64,000 nucleotides of DNA from Streptomonospora litoralis (GCF_004323735.1 NZ_CP036455.1:2165101-2229100); one strand, 5' to 3'. Shown: positions 45,076-53,612, counted from the first letter of the stretch. A program made the numbers and translations. The notes: generated from the sequence alone by a model not told the origin.

Positions 45076-45411
45076 CTAAACGAAGACGGCCACGCCCACG
45101 TTCACGACCGCGAGGGCGCCGGCGGCGATGCCCAGGCGGGTGTTCGGCTTGCGGACGTCCAGGATCGCCACGACCACGACCGCCACCGCGACGACCAGCT
45201 TGATGCCGATCTTCATGTGGTTGACGGGGTCCTCACCCATCTCGGCGAGCCCGGTCAGCAGCAGCCCGGTCACCAGCTGCAGCAGTGAGCTGTGCAGGAT
45301 GCTCTTGGGCCCGGCCCGGTGCCCGGCGATCACCTGGATCAGGAAGCCCGCGATGATGCCCGCCATGCCCAGCAGGTGGAGGAAGACGAGCACGGAGTTG
45401 ATGAAGTCCAT
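45076..45411 (-). CDS. small integral membrane protein
   Basis: A 111-residue protein with four predicted helices: SVLVFLHLLGMAGIIAGFLI, LLQLVTGLLLTGLAEMG, IGIKLVVAVAVVVVAILDV and LGIAAGALAVVNVGVAVFV. It resembles uncharacterised actinobacterial membrane proteins in which a helix-1 His (FLHLLG) is kept. The ATG follows TACCGT by 6 nt, suggesting a leaderless message. A 19-bp palindrome covers that promoter, so the gene is probably under a dedicated repressor. Function unknown; the operator type hints at the BlaI/CopY class of stress control. Confidence 0.75.
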   Translation of the reverse strand: MDFINSVLVFLHLLGMAGIIAGFLIQVIAGHRAGPKSILHSSLLQLVTGLLLTGLAEMGEDPVNHMKIGIKLVVAVAVVVVAILDVRKPNTRLGIAAGALAVVNVGVAVFV

Positions 45412-45417
45412 GCCCCG

Positions 45418-45423
45418 ACGGTA
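45418..45423 (-). promoter_or_regulatory. candidate -10 box for small membrane protein
   Basis: TACCGT on the minus strand with 6 nt to ATG 45411, overlapping one end of the palindrome at 45421-45439. Confidence 0.45.
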
Positions 45424-45439
45424 CTACAGCCTGTAGTAC
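45421..45439. promoter_or_regulatory. 19-bp operator palindrome (BlaI/CopY-like)
   Basis: GTACTACAG-C-CTGTAGTAC, a perfect 9-bp inverted repeat around one base, located 9-28 nt upstream of ATG 45411. The TACTACA...TGTAGTA arms resemble operators of BlaI/CopY-family winged-helix repressors. No such regulator gene is in the window. Confidence 0.6.
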
Positions 45440-45655
45440 ATCATTGCGGTGCACCGGCCACGCCGGCATCACGATTCTGCAGGGTCGGATAATCGGCTCG
45501 GACCGGTCCGGTACCTCTTTCGGGCCGCCCGCGCCCTGGCCGGATCGGGTCGAGCGGCCGCACGGCGAAGGCCGCCGACCGCCCCGTGACCGGGTGCGGA
45601 CGACGGCCCATGCACGGCCCAGTTCAGCGCCCGAGCGGCCTGACCTGCAGCGGCA

Positions 45656-47080
45656 TCAAATGTCGTAGTAAAGCTCGAACTCGCGCGGGTGCGGGCGCAG
45701 GCGCAGGGAGTCGATCTCCTCGGTGCGCTTGTAGTCGATGTAGGTCTCGATCAGGTCCTCGGTGAACACACCGCCCTCGACCAGGAACTCGTGGTCGGCC
45801 TCCAGGGCGTCCAGGGCGGCGTCCAGCGACGCGGGGACCTTCTCGATGGCGTCGGCCTCGGCCGGGGGCAGCTCGTAGAGGTCCTTGTCGACCGGCTCCG
45901 GCGGCTCGATCTTGTTCTTGATGCCGTCGATCCCGGCCATGAGCATCGCCGAGAAGGCGAGGTAGGGGTTCGCCGAGGGGTCGGGCACCCGGAACTCCAC
46001 GCGCTTGGCCTTGGGGCTGGACCCGGTCAGCGGGATGCGGATGCAGGCCGAGCGGTTGCGCTGCGAGTACACCAGGTTGATCGGCGCCTCGTAGCCGGGC
46101 ACGAGGCGGTGGTAGGAGTTGATCGTCGGGTTGGTGAAGGCCAGCAGCGCCGACGCGTGCTTGAGCAGGCCGCCGATGTAGTAGCGCGCCGTGTCGGAGA
46201 GCTGGGCGTAGCCCGACTCGTCGAAGAACAGCGGGGCGCCGTCCTTGAACAGGCTCATGTGGCAGTGCATGCCCGAGCCGTTGTCGCCGAATACCGGCTT
46301 GGGCATGAAGGTGACCGACTTGTCCTGGGCATAGGCCGTGTTCTTCACGATGTACTTGTAGAGCTGGATGTTGTCGGCGGTCTTGAGGAGTTCGCCGAAC
46401 TTGAAGTTGATCTCGGCCTGGCCGGCGGTGCCGACCTCGTGGTGCTGGATCTCGACATCCAGCCCGGCATCGATCAGGTTGCGCACCATGGTCGAGCGCA
46501 GGTCGCTGTAGTGGTCGACCGGCTCGACCGGGAAGTAGCCGCCCTTGTAGCGCGGCCGGTAGCCCAGGTTGGACTGGCCGTTCTGGGTGCCGGTGTTCCA
46601 GGCGCCCTCGATGGAGTCGATGTAGTAGAAGCTCGCGTTCTCCTGCGTCTGGAAGCGCACGTCGTCGAAGATGTAGAACTCGGCCTCGGGGCCGACGAAC
46701 ACGGTGTCGGCGATGCCGGTGCTCTTCAGGAACGCCTCGGCCTTGCGGGCGACGTTGCGGGGGTCGCGGCTGTAGGACTCGCGCGTGAACGGGTCGTGCA
46801 CGAAGAACGTGACGTTGAGCGTGGCGTGCTCGCGGAAGCTGTCCACCACCGCGCTGGTCACGTCCGGCAGGAGCAGCATGTCGGACTCGTGGATGGCCTG
46901 GAATCCACGGATCGACGAACCGTCGAACATCAGGCCCTCGTCGAAGATTCCCTCATCGACGTGCTCGATGGGGAGGGTGAAGTGGTGCGTGGCCCCGAAC
47001 AGGTCCGTGAATCGGACGTCGAGGAACTTGATGTCCTCGTTCCGGGTGAAGGCCAGAAGTTCTTCGGCGCTGCTGAACAA
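45656..47080 (-). CDS. glnA: type I glutamine synthetase
   Basis: A 474-residue dodecameric glutamine synthetase, the main ammonia-assimilating enzyme. Motifs: [76 protein letters not shown] (ATP site), [13 protein letters not shown] and [20 protein letters not shown]. The adenylylation segment [13 protein letters not shown] places the target Tyr at residue 402, matching GlnE nearby. The start ATG 47080 has GGAGGTAAC upstream. A four-part GlnR box and TAGCGT -10 lie ~100-150 bp upstream. Expression is therefore predicted to be controlled by GlnR and activity by GlnE. Confidence 0.97.
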   Translation of the reverse strand: MFSSAEELLAFTRNEDIKFLDVRFTDLFGATHHFTLPIEHVDEGIFDEGLMFDGSSIRGFQAIHESDMLLLPDVTSAVVDSFREHATLNVTFFVHDPFTRESYSRDPRNVARKAEAFLKSTGIADTVFVGPEAEFYIFDDVRFQTQENASFYYIDSIEGAWNTGTQNGQSNLGYRPRYKGGYFPVEPVDHYSDLRSTMVRNLIDAGLDVEIQHHEVGTAGQAEINFKFGELLKTADNIQLYKYIVKNTAYAQDKSVTFMPKPVFGDNGSGMHCHMSLFKDGAPLFFDESGYAQLSDTARYYIGGLLKHASALLAFTNPTINSYHRLVPGYEAPINLVYSQRNRSACIRIPLTGSSPKAKRVEFRVPDPSANPYLAFSAMLMAGIDGIKNKIEPPEPVDKDLYELPPAEADAIEKVPASLDAALDALEADHEFLVEGGVFTEDLIETYIDYKRTEEIDSLRLRPHPREFELYYDI

Positions 47081-47177
47081 GAGTTACCTCCGTGCAGGTG
47101 AAAGAGGCCGCGCGGGCGGCGCCCCGCATCGTCGCGGTGGCGTGCGCCGTCCTCGCAACCTCCCGGCTACGTCGACG

Positions 47178-47183
47178 ACGCTA
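47178..47183 (-). promoter_or_regulatory. candidate -10 box of glnA
   Basis: TAGCGT on the minus strand, 10 bp downstream of the GlnR operator, implying a ~90-nt 5' leader on glnA. Confidence 0.45.
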
Positions 47184-47193
47184 GGACCAGGCG

Positions 47194-47231
47194 ATTTCCG
47201 GTCCATGTCTCCAATGTTTCCTGCGCGTTAC
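47194..47231 (-). promoter_or_regulatory. GlnR operator upstream of glnA
   Basis: On the minus strand the four half-sites read GTAAC-n6-GAAAC-n6-GACAT-n6-GAAAT. This matches the published actinobacterial GlnR pattern gTnAc-n6-GaAAc repeated with exact 6-nt spacers. It lies just upstream of the candidate -10, the position for activation under nitrogen limitation. Confidence 0.8.
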
Positions 47232-47369
47232 GGAGCCCGGCGTTTTCCCTGCCCATCGTGCCTGAGCGGCGGTAACAGCCCGAAACCGGACACGCCGTAG
47301 CAGTGCGGGCAGCGTGCGGACAGTGTGTGCTGCGCCGTCGGCATGACCGGAATCGTGCCGGCCTGCCGA

Positions 47370-47375
47370 TACCGT
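47370..47375 (+). promoter_or_regulatory. candidate -10 box for RDD gene
   Basis: TACCGT, 7 nt before ATG 47383; leaderless spacing. Confidence 0.4.
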
Positions 47376-47382
47376 TGTCACC

Positions 47383-47829
47383 ATGGCCGACACCGAAGGA
47401 GCCGAGCAGGAGCAGTTCCGCCACCGGGGCAACCGACTCGGGATGCCCGAGCACGGTCGCGGGTCGGTACCGGGCATCGGCAGGCGGCTGGCGGGCCTCG
47501 TCCTGGACTGGCTGCTGTGCGTTCTGGTCGCTTCGGCGCTGACCGGAGGTCCCGGCGGCGATCCCGCCGCCACCAGCTCCACCTCCAGCGCGGCACTGCT
47601 GCTGTTCGCCGCCTACAGCGCGGTGATGCTGGCTGTGTTCGGTACGACCCTGGGCAAGCGCATCGTCGGCGTCGAGGTCGCCTCCGCCGGGGACCGGCCG
47701 CTGCCCTGGCCGGTGGCGATGGTGGTCCGCACGGTGCTGCTGTGCCTGGTGATTCCCGCGGTGGTCTACGACCGCGACCACCGGGGCCTGCACGACCGCG
47801 CCGCGGGAACCGTCACCCGCCGAATGTGA
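47383..47829 (+). CDS. RDD-family membrane protein
   Basis: A 148-residue membrane protein with an acidic cytoplasmic lead. The RDD signature is visible: IGRRLAGLVLDWLLCVLVAS (Arg and Asp of the first helix) and FGTTLGKRIVGVEVASAGDR, with the closing D in DHRGLHDRAAGTVTRR. Three hydrophobic segments are present. Family function is poorly defined; some members act as ion exchangers. It is next to glnA in the same divergent arrangement I recall from Streptomyces. Convergent with the DUF4191 gene. Confidence 0.88.
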   Translation: MADTEGAEQEQFRHRGNRLGMPEHGRGSVPGIGRRLAGLVLDWLLCVLVASALTGGPGGDPAATSSTSSAALLLFAAYSAVMLAVFGTTLGKRIVGVEVASAGDRPLPWPVAMVVRTVLLCLVIPAVVYDRDHRGLHDRAAGTVTRRM

Positions 47830-47901
47830 TCCGCGCCGGGCGCAGCCGCCTCCGCCGAAGACGCGGCACGAGCCGGCCGGGCAGCCCGCCCGCGTCGGAC
47901 C

Positions 47902-48651
47902 TCAGCGTCCGCCGCCGCCCGGCGCCTTGGGTCCCTTGGGCATCCGCGCGCCCTTGGGCATGGGCCCCTTGGGCATCTGCATCGCCGCGGGCAGCGCCTT
48001 GAGCCGGTAGCGCAGCTCGGCGACCTCGCCCTTGTCCAGGTTGCGGGGGAGCTTGATCATCTGCCGCTGCAGGTTGGCGATGGGTACCTGGGACTCGCCG
48101 TTGCCGACCTGGAGGTCGTAGATCGGCGTGTTGTAGGCGACGCGCGCCACCTTCTTCTTCTCGGCGGCGATCAGCCCCTTCAGCCGCGCCGGCTCGCCCT
48201 CGCCGACCAGCACCACGCCGGGCCGGCCCACCGCCCGGTGCACGACGTCCATCTGCCGGTTGGCGCTGACGCCCGGCTCGGTGGTCCAGTCGCCGCGCAT
48301 GTTGTCCAGTACGGCCATCGCGGCGCCGAGCTGGCCGTCGAGCATCTGGTACTGGATGCGCTGGGTGGCGCGCGTGAAGTAGAAGAACCCGGCCAGAAAC
48401 GCCACCGCGAACCCCAGCGGCCCCCAGTACAACCATCCGCCGACCAGGATGCCGCCGACCACGGCCAGCGCGGCCACGGCCAGGAAGATGCCGACCGCGA
48501 TGGGGATGGTCCGGGGGCTCTGCCGATGGACCACCCGGACGACCATGCCGAACTGCTTGAGCCTGCCGGGCTTCTGCTGAGCGCTGTCGCCCGAGGCGCC
48601 GGGCGCCGGGCTCGCGGTTGCCTTGGTGTCCTTGGGCTTCTTCGCCATCAT
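47902..48651 (-). CDS. DUF4191-family membrane protein
   Basis: A 249-residue actinobacterial protein. A Lys/Pro/Ala-rich lead precedes KQFGMVVRVVHRQSPRTIPI. Two TM helices follow (AVGIFLAVAALAVVGGILVG and WLYWGPLGFAVAFLAGFFYF), then a cytoplasmic domain starting RATQRIQYQMLDGQLGAAMA. The C-terminus carries MPKG repeats (MPKGPMPKGARMPKGPKAP). Its place beside lipA matches other actinomycetes. Function unknown. The annotated start is the first of two adjacent ATG codons. Confidence 0.9.
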   Translation of the reverse strand: MMAKKPKDTKATASPAPGASGDSAQQKPGRLKQFGMVVRVVHRQSPRTIPIAVGIFLAVAALAVVGGILVGGWLYWGPLGFAVAFLAGFFYFTRATQRIQYQMLDGQLGAAMAVLDNMRGDWTTEPGVSANRQMDVVHRAVGRPGVVLVGEGEPARLKGLIAAEKKKVARVAYNTPIYDLQVGNGESQVPIANLQRQMIKLPRNLDKGEVAELRYRLKALPAAMQMPKGPMPKGARMPKGPKAPGGGGR

Positions 48652-48992
48652 GTTTCCGGGCAGGGTGCACCGGCGTGCACCGACGGGAAACCCCCTCGTG
48701 CTGCCCGTCCTCCTATCGGTCGAACCCTGCTGATCCGGCCCGTGCCCTCGGCATCGGGCGCGCGCCGTCGCTCGTCTCGGTGCGGGGCATTCGCCGGCCT
48801 GGTGGATGCCGGCGGGTGCGCCCCGCCCGTACCTCCCAGGATATGGGTCCCGCCCGAGCGGACAGGAGGCAGCGGCCCGCGGCCCGCCGTCTCATGTTGG
48901 TTACGTTGTCCGCGAAGGTCGTTGTCCGGCGGGTTCCCGAAGGTTCCCGCCGGGCACGCCGCCGCGGGTGCGTGCCCGGCGCTCAGCGGCGC
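48652..48992. other. 341-bp intergenic region between lipA and DUF4191 genes
   Basis: Same-strand gap without a gene. It holds an 18-bp palindrome GGTGCAC-CGGC-GTGCACC (48664-48681) just upstream of the DUF4191 start, and a hairpin at 48926-48953 after lipA. Confidence 0.45.
48926..48953 (-). terminator. candidate lipA terminator
   Basis: A perfect 8-bp inverted repeat CCGGCGGG / CCCGCCGG with a 12-nt loop, 39 bp after the lipA stop. No T-run. Confidence 0.5.
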
Positions 48993-49934
48993 TCAGCCGC
49001 CCGCGGCGATCCGCTCGCGCTTCTCGGCGGCCTGCTGGTAGAGGCGGCCGGCGCGGTAGGAGGAGCGCACCAGCGGGCCCGACATGACGCCCGCGAACCC
49101 GATCTCCTCGGCCTCCTCGGACAGCTCGACGAACTCCTCGGGCTTGACCCACCGCTCGATGGGGTGGTGCAGCTTGGAGGGCCGCAGGTACTGGGTGATC
49201 GTCAGCAGGTCGCACCCGGCCTCGTGCAGGTCGCGCATCGCCTCGCTGATCTCGGCGCGGTCCTCGCCCATGCCCAGGATCAGGTTGGACTTGGTGACCA
49301 GCCCGTCGGCGCGCGCCTTGGTGATGACCTCAAGCGAGCGCTCGTAGCGGAACCCGGGGCGGATCCGCTTGAAGATCCGCGGCACGGTCTCGATGTTGTG
49401 CGCGAGCACCTCGGGACGCGACCCGAACACCTCGGCGAGCTGGGCGGGCTCGGCGTTGAAGTCGGGGATCAGCACCTCGACGCCGGTGCCGGGGTTGAGC
49501 TCGTGGATCTTGCGGACCGTCTCGGCGTAGAGCCACGCGCCGCCGTCGTCGAGGTCGTCGCGCGCCACACCGGTGACCGTCGCGTAGCGCAGCTCCATCT
49601 TGCGCACCGACTCGGCCACCTTGGTGGGCTCCATGCGGTCCAGCGGGCTGGGCTTGCCCGTGGCGATCTGGCAGAAGTCGCACCGGCGCGTGCACTGGTC
49701 GCCGCCGATGAGGAAGGTGGCCTCGCGGTCCTCCCAGCACTCGTAGATGTTGGGGCAGCCGGCCTCTTGGCAGACCGTGTGCAGACCTTCGCGTTTGACC
49801 AGCGAGTGCAGCTCGGAGTACTCCGGCCCCATCTTCGCCTTGATCTTGATCCAAGGCGGCTTCTTCTCGATGGGCGTCTCGCTGTTGCGGGCCTCGATCC
49901 GCAGCAGCTTGCGGCCCTCAGGAGCGACGGTCAA
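48993..49934 (-). CDS. lipA: lipoyl synthase
   Basis: A 313-residue radical-SAM enzyme that inserts two sulfurs into protein-bound octanoate. The auxiliary cluster motif is [13 protein letters not shown] and the radical-SAM cluster is [33 protein letters not shown] and [20 protein letters not shown] are typical, and the C-terminal RSSY supplies the Ser ligand. Start TTG 49934 ([20 protein letters not shown]) is chosen because homologues begin here and GGAAGG lies 9 nt upstream; the longer frame is a shadow of lipB. It follows lipB by 56 bp. Confidence 0.96.
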   Translation of the reverse strand: MTVAPEGRKLLRIEARNSETPIEKKPPWIKIKAKMGPEYSELHSLVKREGLHTVCQEAGCPNIYECWEDREATFLIGGDQCTRRCDFCQIATGKPSPLDRMEPTKVAESVRKMELRYATVTGVARDDLDDGGAWLYAETVRKIHELNPGTGVEVLIPDFNAEPAQLAEVFGSRPEVLAHNIETVPRIFKRIRPGFRYERSLEVITKARADGLVTKSNLILGMGEDRAEISEAMRDLHEAGCDLLTITQYLRPSKLHHPIERWVKPEEFVELSEEAEEIGFAGVMSGPLVRSSYRAGRLYQQAAEKRERIAAGG

Positions 49935-49990
49935 CTCTTTGACCCTTCCTTTCCTGCGTCCCTCGTGGGGATGTCGTGATACGGCACGTC

Positions 49991-50707
49991 CTAGGCGCCG
50001 GCCGGCTCGGGCTCGCGGGTCGGCTCGGGCTCGGGGACGCGCTCTCGGCAGCGGTAGCCGGTGGCTCCCAGCACCGCGGCCAGGTGGCGCTCGACGACGG
50101 GGACGGCCTCGGCGACGGCGACGTCGCGGCCCAGTTCGGCCGAGAGCGTGGTGACTCCGGCGTCGGTGATGCCGCAGGGCACGATCCTGTCGAACCACGC
50201 CAGGTCGTTGGCGCAGTTGAGCGCGAAGCCGTGCATGCCCACTCCGCGTGCGATACGGCAGCCGATCGCGGCGATCTTGCGTTCCTGCAGTCCGCGGTCG
50301 GGATCGGCCGCCAGCCAGACGCCGGTGCGGCTCTCGACACGCATGCCCTCCAGGCCGAACTCGGCGAGGGTGCGGATGACGGCCTCTTCCAGCATCCGCA
50401 CGTAGGCCACGACGTCGATCGGGTCGCGCAGCCGCACGATCGGGTACACCGTGAGCTGGCCGGGGCCGTGCCAGGTGAGCTTGCCTCCGCGGTCGATGTC
50501 GACGACGGGCGCGCCGGGGTCGGTCAGCGGGCGGTCCCACGGCCCCGTGCGCTTGCCCGCCGTGTAGACGGGCTCGTGCTCCAGCACCAGCACGGTGTCA
50601 GGGATGCGGTCCCCGACCCGGTCGGCGTGCACCCGCTTCTGCAGGTCCCAGCCCTGTTGGTAGGGGACCGGGGCCTCACCGAGGCGGGCGAAGACGAGCT
50701 CACTCAT
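49991..50707 (-). CDS. lipB: octanoyltransferase
   Basis: A 238-residue enzyme that transfers octanoyl from ACP to lipoyl domains, the step before LipA. Motifs: [37 protein letters not shown], the Lys in [20 protein letters not shown], and the catalytic Cys in [20 protein letters not shown]. The C-terminus is an EP-rich tail ([13 protein letters not shown]). ATG 50707 overlaps the end of the upstream TIGR01777 gene by 8 nt. A TATGGT box 7 nt upstream suggests it also has its own leaderless start. Confidence 0.96.
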   Translation of the reverse strand: MSELVFARLGEAPVPYQQGWDLQKRVHADRVGDRIPDTVLVLEHEPVYTAGKRTGPWDRPLTDPGAPVVDIDRGGKLTWHGPGQLTVYPIVRLRDPIDVVAYVRMLEEAVIRTLAEFGLEGMRVESRTGVWLAADPDRGLQERKIAAIGCRIARGVGMHGFALNCANDLAWFDRIVPCGITDAGVTTLSAELGRDVAVAEAVPVVERHLAAVLGATGYRCRERVPEPEPTREPEPAGA

Positions 50708-51626
50708 ACATCCCACCATATGCCCCGGCCGGAACTCGGGCGATGTCGGATAGGGCACCGGAAAGCTCCGGTCGCCGGAAGGAATAACCCTCGGTGAGGA
50801 GGCGTTCGGGCACCACCCGCTGGCTGACGAGCGCGGCCTCGTCGGCGAAGCCGCCCAGCGCCGCGCGCATGGCGAAGCCGGGAACCGCCAGCACCGCGGG
50901 TCGGCGCACCGCCCGCGCGACCGCCCGGGTGTAGTCGGCGTTGGTCACCGGCTCCGGCGCGGCCAGGTTCACGGGGCCGGTGATGCCGGGCCGCTCCAGC
51001 AGGAACCGCAGCGCGTGCACCTCGTCCTCCAACGCGATCCGGGAGACGTACTGGCGCCCGTCGCCCAGCCGCGCTCCCAGCCCGAGCCGGAACAGCGGCA
51101 GCAGCGTGCCCAGCAGGCCGCCCGAGCGCGCCAGCACGACGCCGGTGCGCGCATGCGCCACCGCGATCCCGGCCTCCTCGGCCGGGGCGGCGGCCCCCTC
51201 CCAGTCGTCGACCAGTTCGGCCAGGAAGCCGCGCCCGCGGGGACCGTCCTCGCCGGTGCGCGCGGCGCCGGTGTCGCCGTAGAACCCCACCGCCGAGCCG
51301 GACACCAGACGCGGGGGCGGCGCGTCCATCCCGGCCAGCGCATCGGCCAGGGTGCGGGTGCCCTGTACGCGACTGTCCCGCAGCAGCCGCTTGTAGCGGC
51401 GTGTCCAGCGCGCCGGGCCGAGCGGCGCGCCCGCCAGGTGCACGACGGCGTCGGCGCCGGCGAGGCGGCCGGTGTCCACGTACCCGCTGGAGGGGCGCCA
51501 CTCGATCTCGGCCATGTCGTGTGCGGGGCGCCGGACCATGCGCTGCACCTCGTGGCCGTCGGCGGTGAGGGAGCGGGCCAGGGCGCCGCCGATGAGTCCG
51601 GAGGCTCCGGTGATCGCGACTCGCAT
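50700..51626 (-). CDS. TIGR01777-family NAD-dependent epimerase-like protein
   Basis: A 308-residue extended SDR-type protein (YfcH/SULA-like). The cofactor motif MRVAITGASGLIGGALARSL opens the protein. LAGADAVVHLAGAPLGPARW, RLVSGSAVGFYGDTGAA, the substrate-domain LLPLFRLGLGARLGDGRQYV and the C-terminal DUF1731 segment RVVPERLLTEGYSFRRPELS follow. The physiological reaction is unknown. It precedes and overlaps lipB on the same strand, an arrangement I recall from other actinomycetes. A TAGCCC box lies close upstream of ATG 51626. Confidence 0.92.
   Translation of the reverse strand: MRVAITGASGLIGGALARSLTADGHEVQRMVRRPAHDMAEIEWRPSSGYVDTGRLAGADAVVHLAGAPLGPARWTRRYKRLLRDSRVQGTRTLADALAGMDAPPPRLVSGSAVGFYGDTGAARTGEDGPRGRGFLAELVDDWEGAAAPAEEAGIAVAHARTGVVLARSGGLLGTLLPLFRLGLGARLGDGRQYVSRIALEDEVHALRFLLERPGITGPVNLAAPEPVTNADYTRAVARAVRRPAVLAVPGFAMRAALGGFADEAALVSQRVVPERLLTEGYSFRRPELSGALSDIARVPAGAYGGMYE
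50715..50720 (-). promoter_or_regulatory. candidate -10 box for lipB
   Basis: TATGGT on the minus strand inside the TIGR01777 gene, 7 nt before ATG 50707. Confidence 0.4.
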
Positions 51627-51805
51627 GGTGCAGGGCTACCCGGCTCGACGCGTGCCACTCCCGCCGACCGCCTCAGCGGCGCGGCCCCCGGGTCCTCGCA
51701 GGCATGCGGGTCCCGGCGCGGGCTCGGCCGCGGCCGCCGGCGGTTCCGCGCAATCTTCGGTGGCCGGTTTCCGCCAAACGGCTGCGCGGGGTACCCGGTG
51801 GGCAA

Positions 51806-51975
51806 TACCGTTGTGTCAGGAGCGAGGGACTCAACGTAATCGCGGAGTCCCCGCCTCCGAGGCGGCGTACGTCCGGACGCCGCCGACGCAGACCTTTGGT
51901 GATGGGGATCACCAGGGGGATGGTGAATGGTGGGGTAAAAGCGGGGCGGTACCCGGTCTCGGGTACCGCCCCGTC
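51806..51975 (+). ncRNA. candidate multi-hairpin small RNA
   Basis: TACCGT at 51806-51811 could be a -10, giving a start near 51818. Next come stems GGGACTC/GAGTCCC (51826-51832, 51845-51851), GGCGGCGT/ACGCCGCC (51861-51868, 51877-51884) and TGGTGAT/ATCACCA around GGGG (51897-51914), and the terminator hairpin at 51943-51972. An alternative stem CCGCCTC/GAGGCGG (51851-51865) competes with the first two. No plus-strand gene follows, so a free ~155-nt transcript is more likely than a leader. Minus-strand origin cannot be excluded. Confidence 0.4.
51943..51972 (-). terminator. sucB terminator
   Basis: A perfect 12-bp inverted repeat GGGGCGGTACCC / GGGTACCGCCCC with a 6-nt loop. On the minus strand it is followed by GCTTTTACC, a short T-run, 53 bp after the sucB stop. 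It may also end the plus-strand RNA candidate. Confidence 0.75.
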
Positions 51976-52024
51976 CGCATAAGCCGCCCGAACCGCCCGG
52001 GCCGCGTCCGCCTCCCGCGGGTGC

Positions 52025-53536
52025 TCAGGCCAGGCCCACCTCGGCCTCGAACGCACCCTCCTCGATGCGCTCGCGCACGTCCTGCAGGAACCGCGCCGCG
52101 TCGGCGCTGTCGATCAGCCGGTGGTCGTGCGTCAGCGCCAGGTACATCATGGAGCGGACCGCGATCACCTCGCCCAGCTCGGGGTCGTCGACCACGACCG
52201 GGCGCTTCACCACGGCGCCGGTGCTGAGGATGCCGACCTGCGGCTGGTTGATGATCGGGGTGTTGAACAGGGCACCGACGTCGCCGGTGTCGGCGAGGGT
52301 GAAGGTGCCGCCGCTGAGCTCGTCGGGGCTCAGACTGCCCGTGTGCGCCCGCTCGCTGAGGTCGGCGATCTTGCGCGCCAGGCCGCCCAGGTTGAGGTCT
52401 CCGGCGTCCTTGACGACGGGCACGAGCAGGCCCGGCTCGGTGTCGACCGAGATCCCCAGGTTCTCGATGCTGTGGTAGGTGACCTCGTAGCTGCTGCTGT
52501 CGATGACCGCGTTGAGCTTGGGATGGGCCTTCAGCGCCTCGACCGTGGCCAGCGCGAAGAAGGGGAAGAAACCCAGCTCCACGCTCTCGCGCTCCTCGAA
52601 CTGCGCGGCGGCCCGCTCGCGCAGCCGGGCGACGGTGGTGACGTCGACCTCGACGACCTGGGTCACCTCGGCGGAGATCCGCAGCGACTCGGCCATCTGG
52701 TCGGCGATGGTCTGGCGCAGGCGCGACATGGTCTCCGTGGTGCCGCGCAGCTTGGTGTCGGCGGCCACGGAGCGGCTGGTGCGGGCGGGAGCGGGAGCGG
52801 CCGTGCCGCCGCCGGGGGCGGGGGCCTCGCGGCGCTTGCGGGCGGCGTCCTGCACGTCCTGCTTGCGAATGCGCCCGCCGACGCCGGTGCCCTGCACCGA
52901 GCCGAGGTCGACGCCCTCCTGGGCGGCGAGCTTGCGCACGAGCGGCGTCACGTAAGCCTCGGTGACGGCGTCGGTGCCCGCGGAGCGGCCGGAGCCGCTG
53001 AGTGTTTCGACGTCCACCGGCGGGGTGACGTCCTCGCGGCTGGGGCGGGGCTCGGCCTGCTGCGGTTCCCGCTTCGGGGCGGGCTGCTGCGCCCGGGGCT
53101 GCTGCTCGCGCGGTGTCTCGGTCTCGGCGGCGGGCTGCGGTGCGGGCTCGGGTTCCGGCTCGGGTTCGGGTTCCGGCTCCGGCGCGCGCTCCTCGGCCTG
53201 GGGCGCCGTGCTCTCGGCCGGGTCGGAGGCGGGCTCCTCGGGAGTGGGGGCCGGAGGCTGCGCCGCGCCGCCCTGGCCGGACTCGGCGGCGCCCTCCTCC
53301 TCCCCGCCGATGATCGCGATCTCCGCGCCGATCTCCACGGTCTCGTCCTCGGAGACGAGGATCTTGCTCAGTACCCCCGCCGCGGGGGAGGGGATCTCGG
53401 TGTCGACCTTGTCGGTCGAGACCTCCAGAAGGGGCTCGTCGACCTCGACGGTGTCACCCTCCTGCTTCAGCCACTGGGTGACCGTGCCCTCGGTGACGCT
53501 TTCGCCCAGCTCGGGCATTGAAACGGAAGTCGGCAT
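52025..53536 (-). CDS. sucB: 2-oxoglutarate dehydrogenase E2 (dihydrolipoamide succinyltransferase)
   Basis: A 503-residue E2 acyltransferase. A single lipoyl domain carries Lys43 (EVSTDKVDTEIPSP). A long disordered linker with an (EP)n run (EPEPEPEPEPEPAPQP) follows. The peripheral-subunit-binding domain is TPLVRKLAAQEGVDLGSVQG, then GRIRKQDVQDAAR. The catalytic domain ends with ALTHDHRLIDSADAARFLQD (His and Asp of the active site). Actinobacterial SucB and pyruvate E2 are hard to tell apart; sucB is the common call for this neighbourhood. It follows lpdA by 76 bp and ends before a strong terminator. LipA/LipB next door supply its cofactor. Confidence 0.92.
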   Translation of the reverse strand: MPTSVSMPELGESVTEGTVTQWLKQEGDTVEVDEPLLEVSTDKVDTEIPSPAAGVLSKILVSEDETVEIGAEIAIIGGEEEGAAESGQGGAAQPPAPTPEEPASDPAESTAPQAEERAPEPEPEPEPEPEPAPQPAAETETPREQQPRAQQPAPKREPQQAEPRPSREDVTPPVDVETLSGSGRSAGTDAVTEAYVTPLVRKLAAQEGVDLGSVQGTGVGGRIRKQDVQDAARKRREAPAPGGGTAAPAPARTSRSVAADTKLRGTTETMSRLRQTIADQMAESLRISAEVTQVVEVDVTTVARLRERAAAQFEERESVELGFFPFFALATVEALKAHPKLNAVIDSSSYEVTYHSIENLGISVDTEPGLLVPVVKDAGDLNLGGLARKIADLSERAHTGSLSPDELSGGTFTLADTGDVGALFNTPIINQPQVGILSTGAVVKRPVVVDDPELGEVIAVRSMMYLALTHDHRLIDSADAARFLQDVRERIEEGAFEAEVGLA

Positions 53537-53612
53537 GATTCCTCTTAAACGACAAGTGCGGACGCGGGGAAAGAAAAACGGGGCGGGCTGTTTCCGCCCG
53601 CCCCGCATCGCC

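Larger units (their letters stand above)
47081..47382. other. 302-bp divergent regulatory region of glnA
   Basis: Between glnA (minus) and the RDD gene (plus). It contains the glnA ribosome site, a TAGCGT -10, the GlnR operator at 47194-47231 and the RDD-gene -10 at 47370-47375. A lone GTAAC-n5-GAAAC at 47272-47286 on + has the wrong spacing for a full GlnR half-site. Confidence 0.6.
51627..52024. other. 398-bp structured intergenic region
   Basis: Between TIGR01777 (upstream side) and sucB (downstream side), both on minus. It contains at least four perfect inverted repeats between 51826 and 51972, detailed as a candidate RNA and terminator. The part 51640-51790 is featureless to my eye. Confidence 0.5.

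Noticed and set aside
47272-47286. Second GlnR site (GTAAC-n5-GAAAC) in the glnA-RDD region
   Set aside because: Spacer is 5 rather than 6 and no second pair follows; probably chance.
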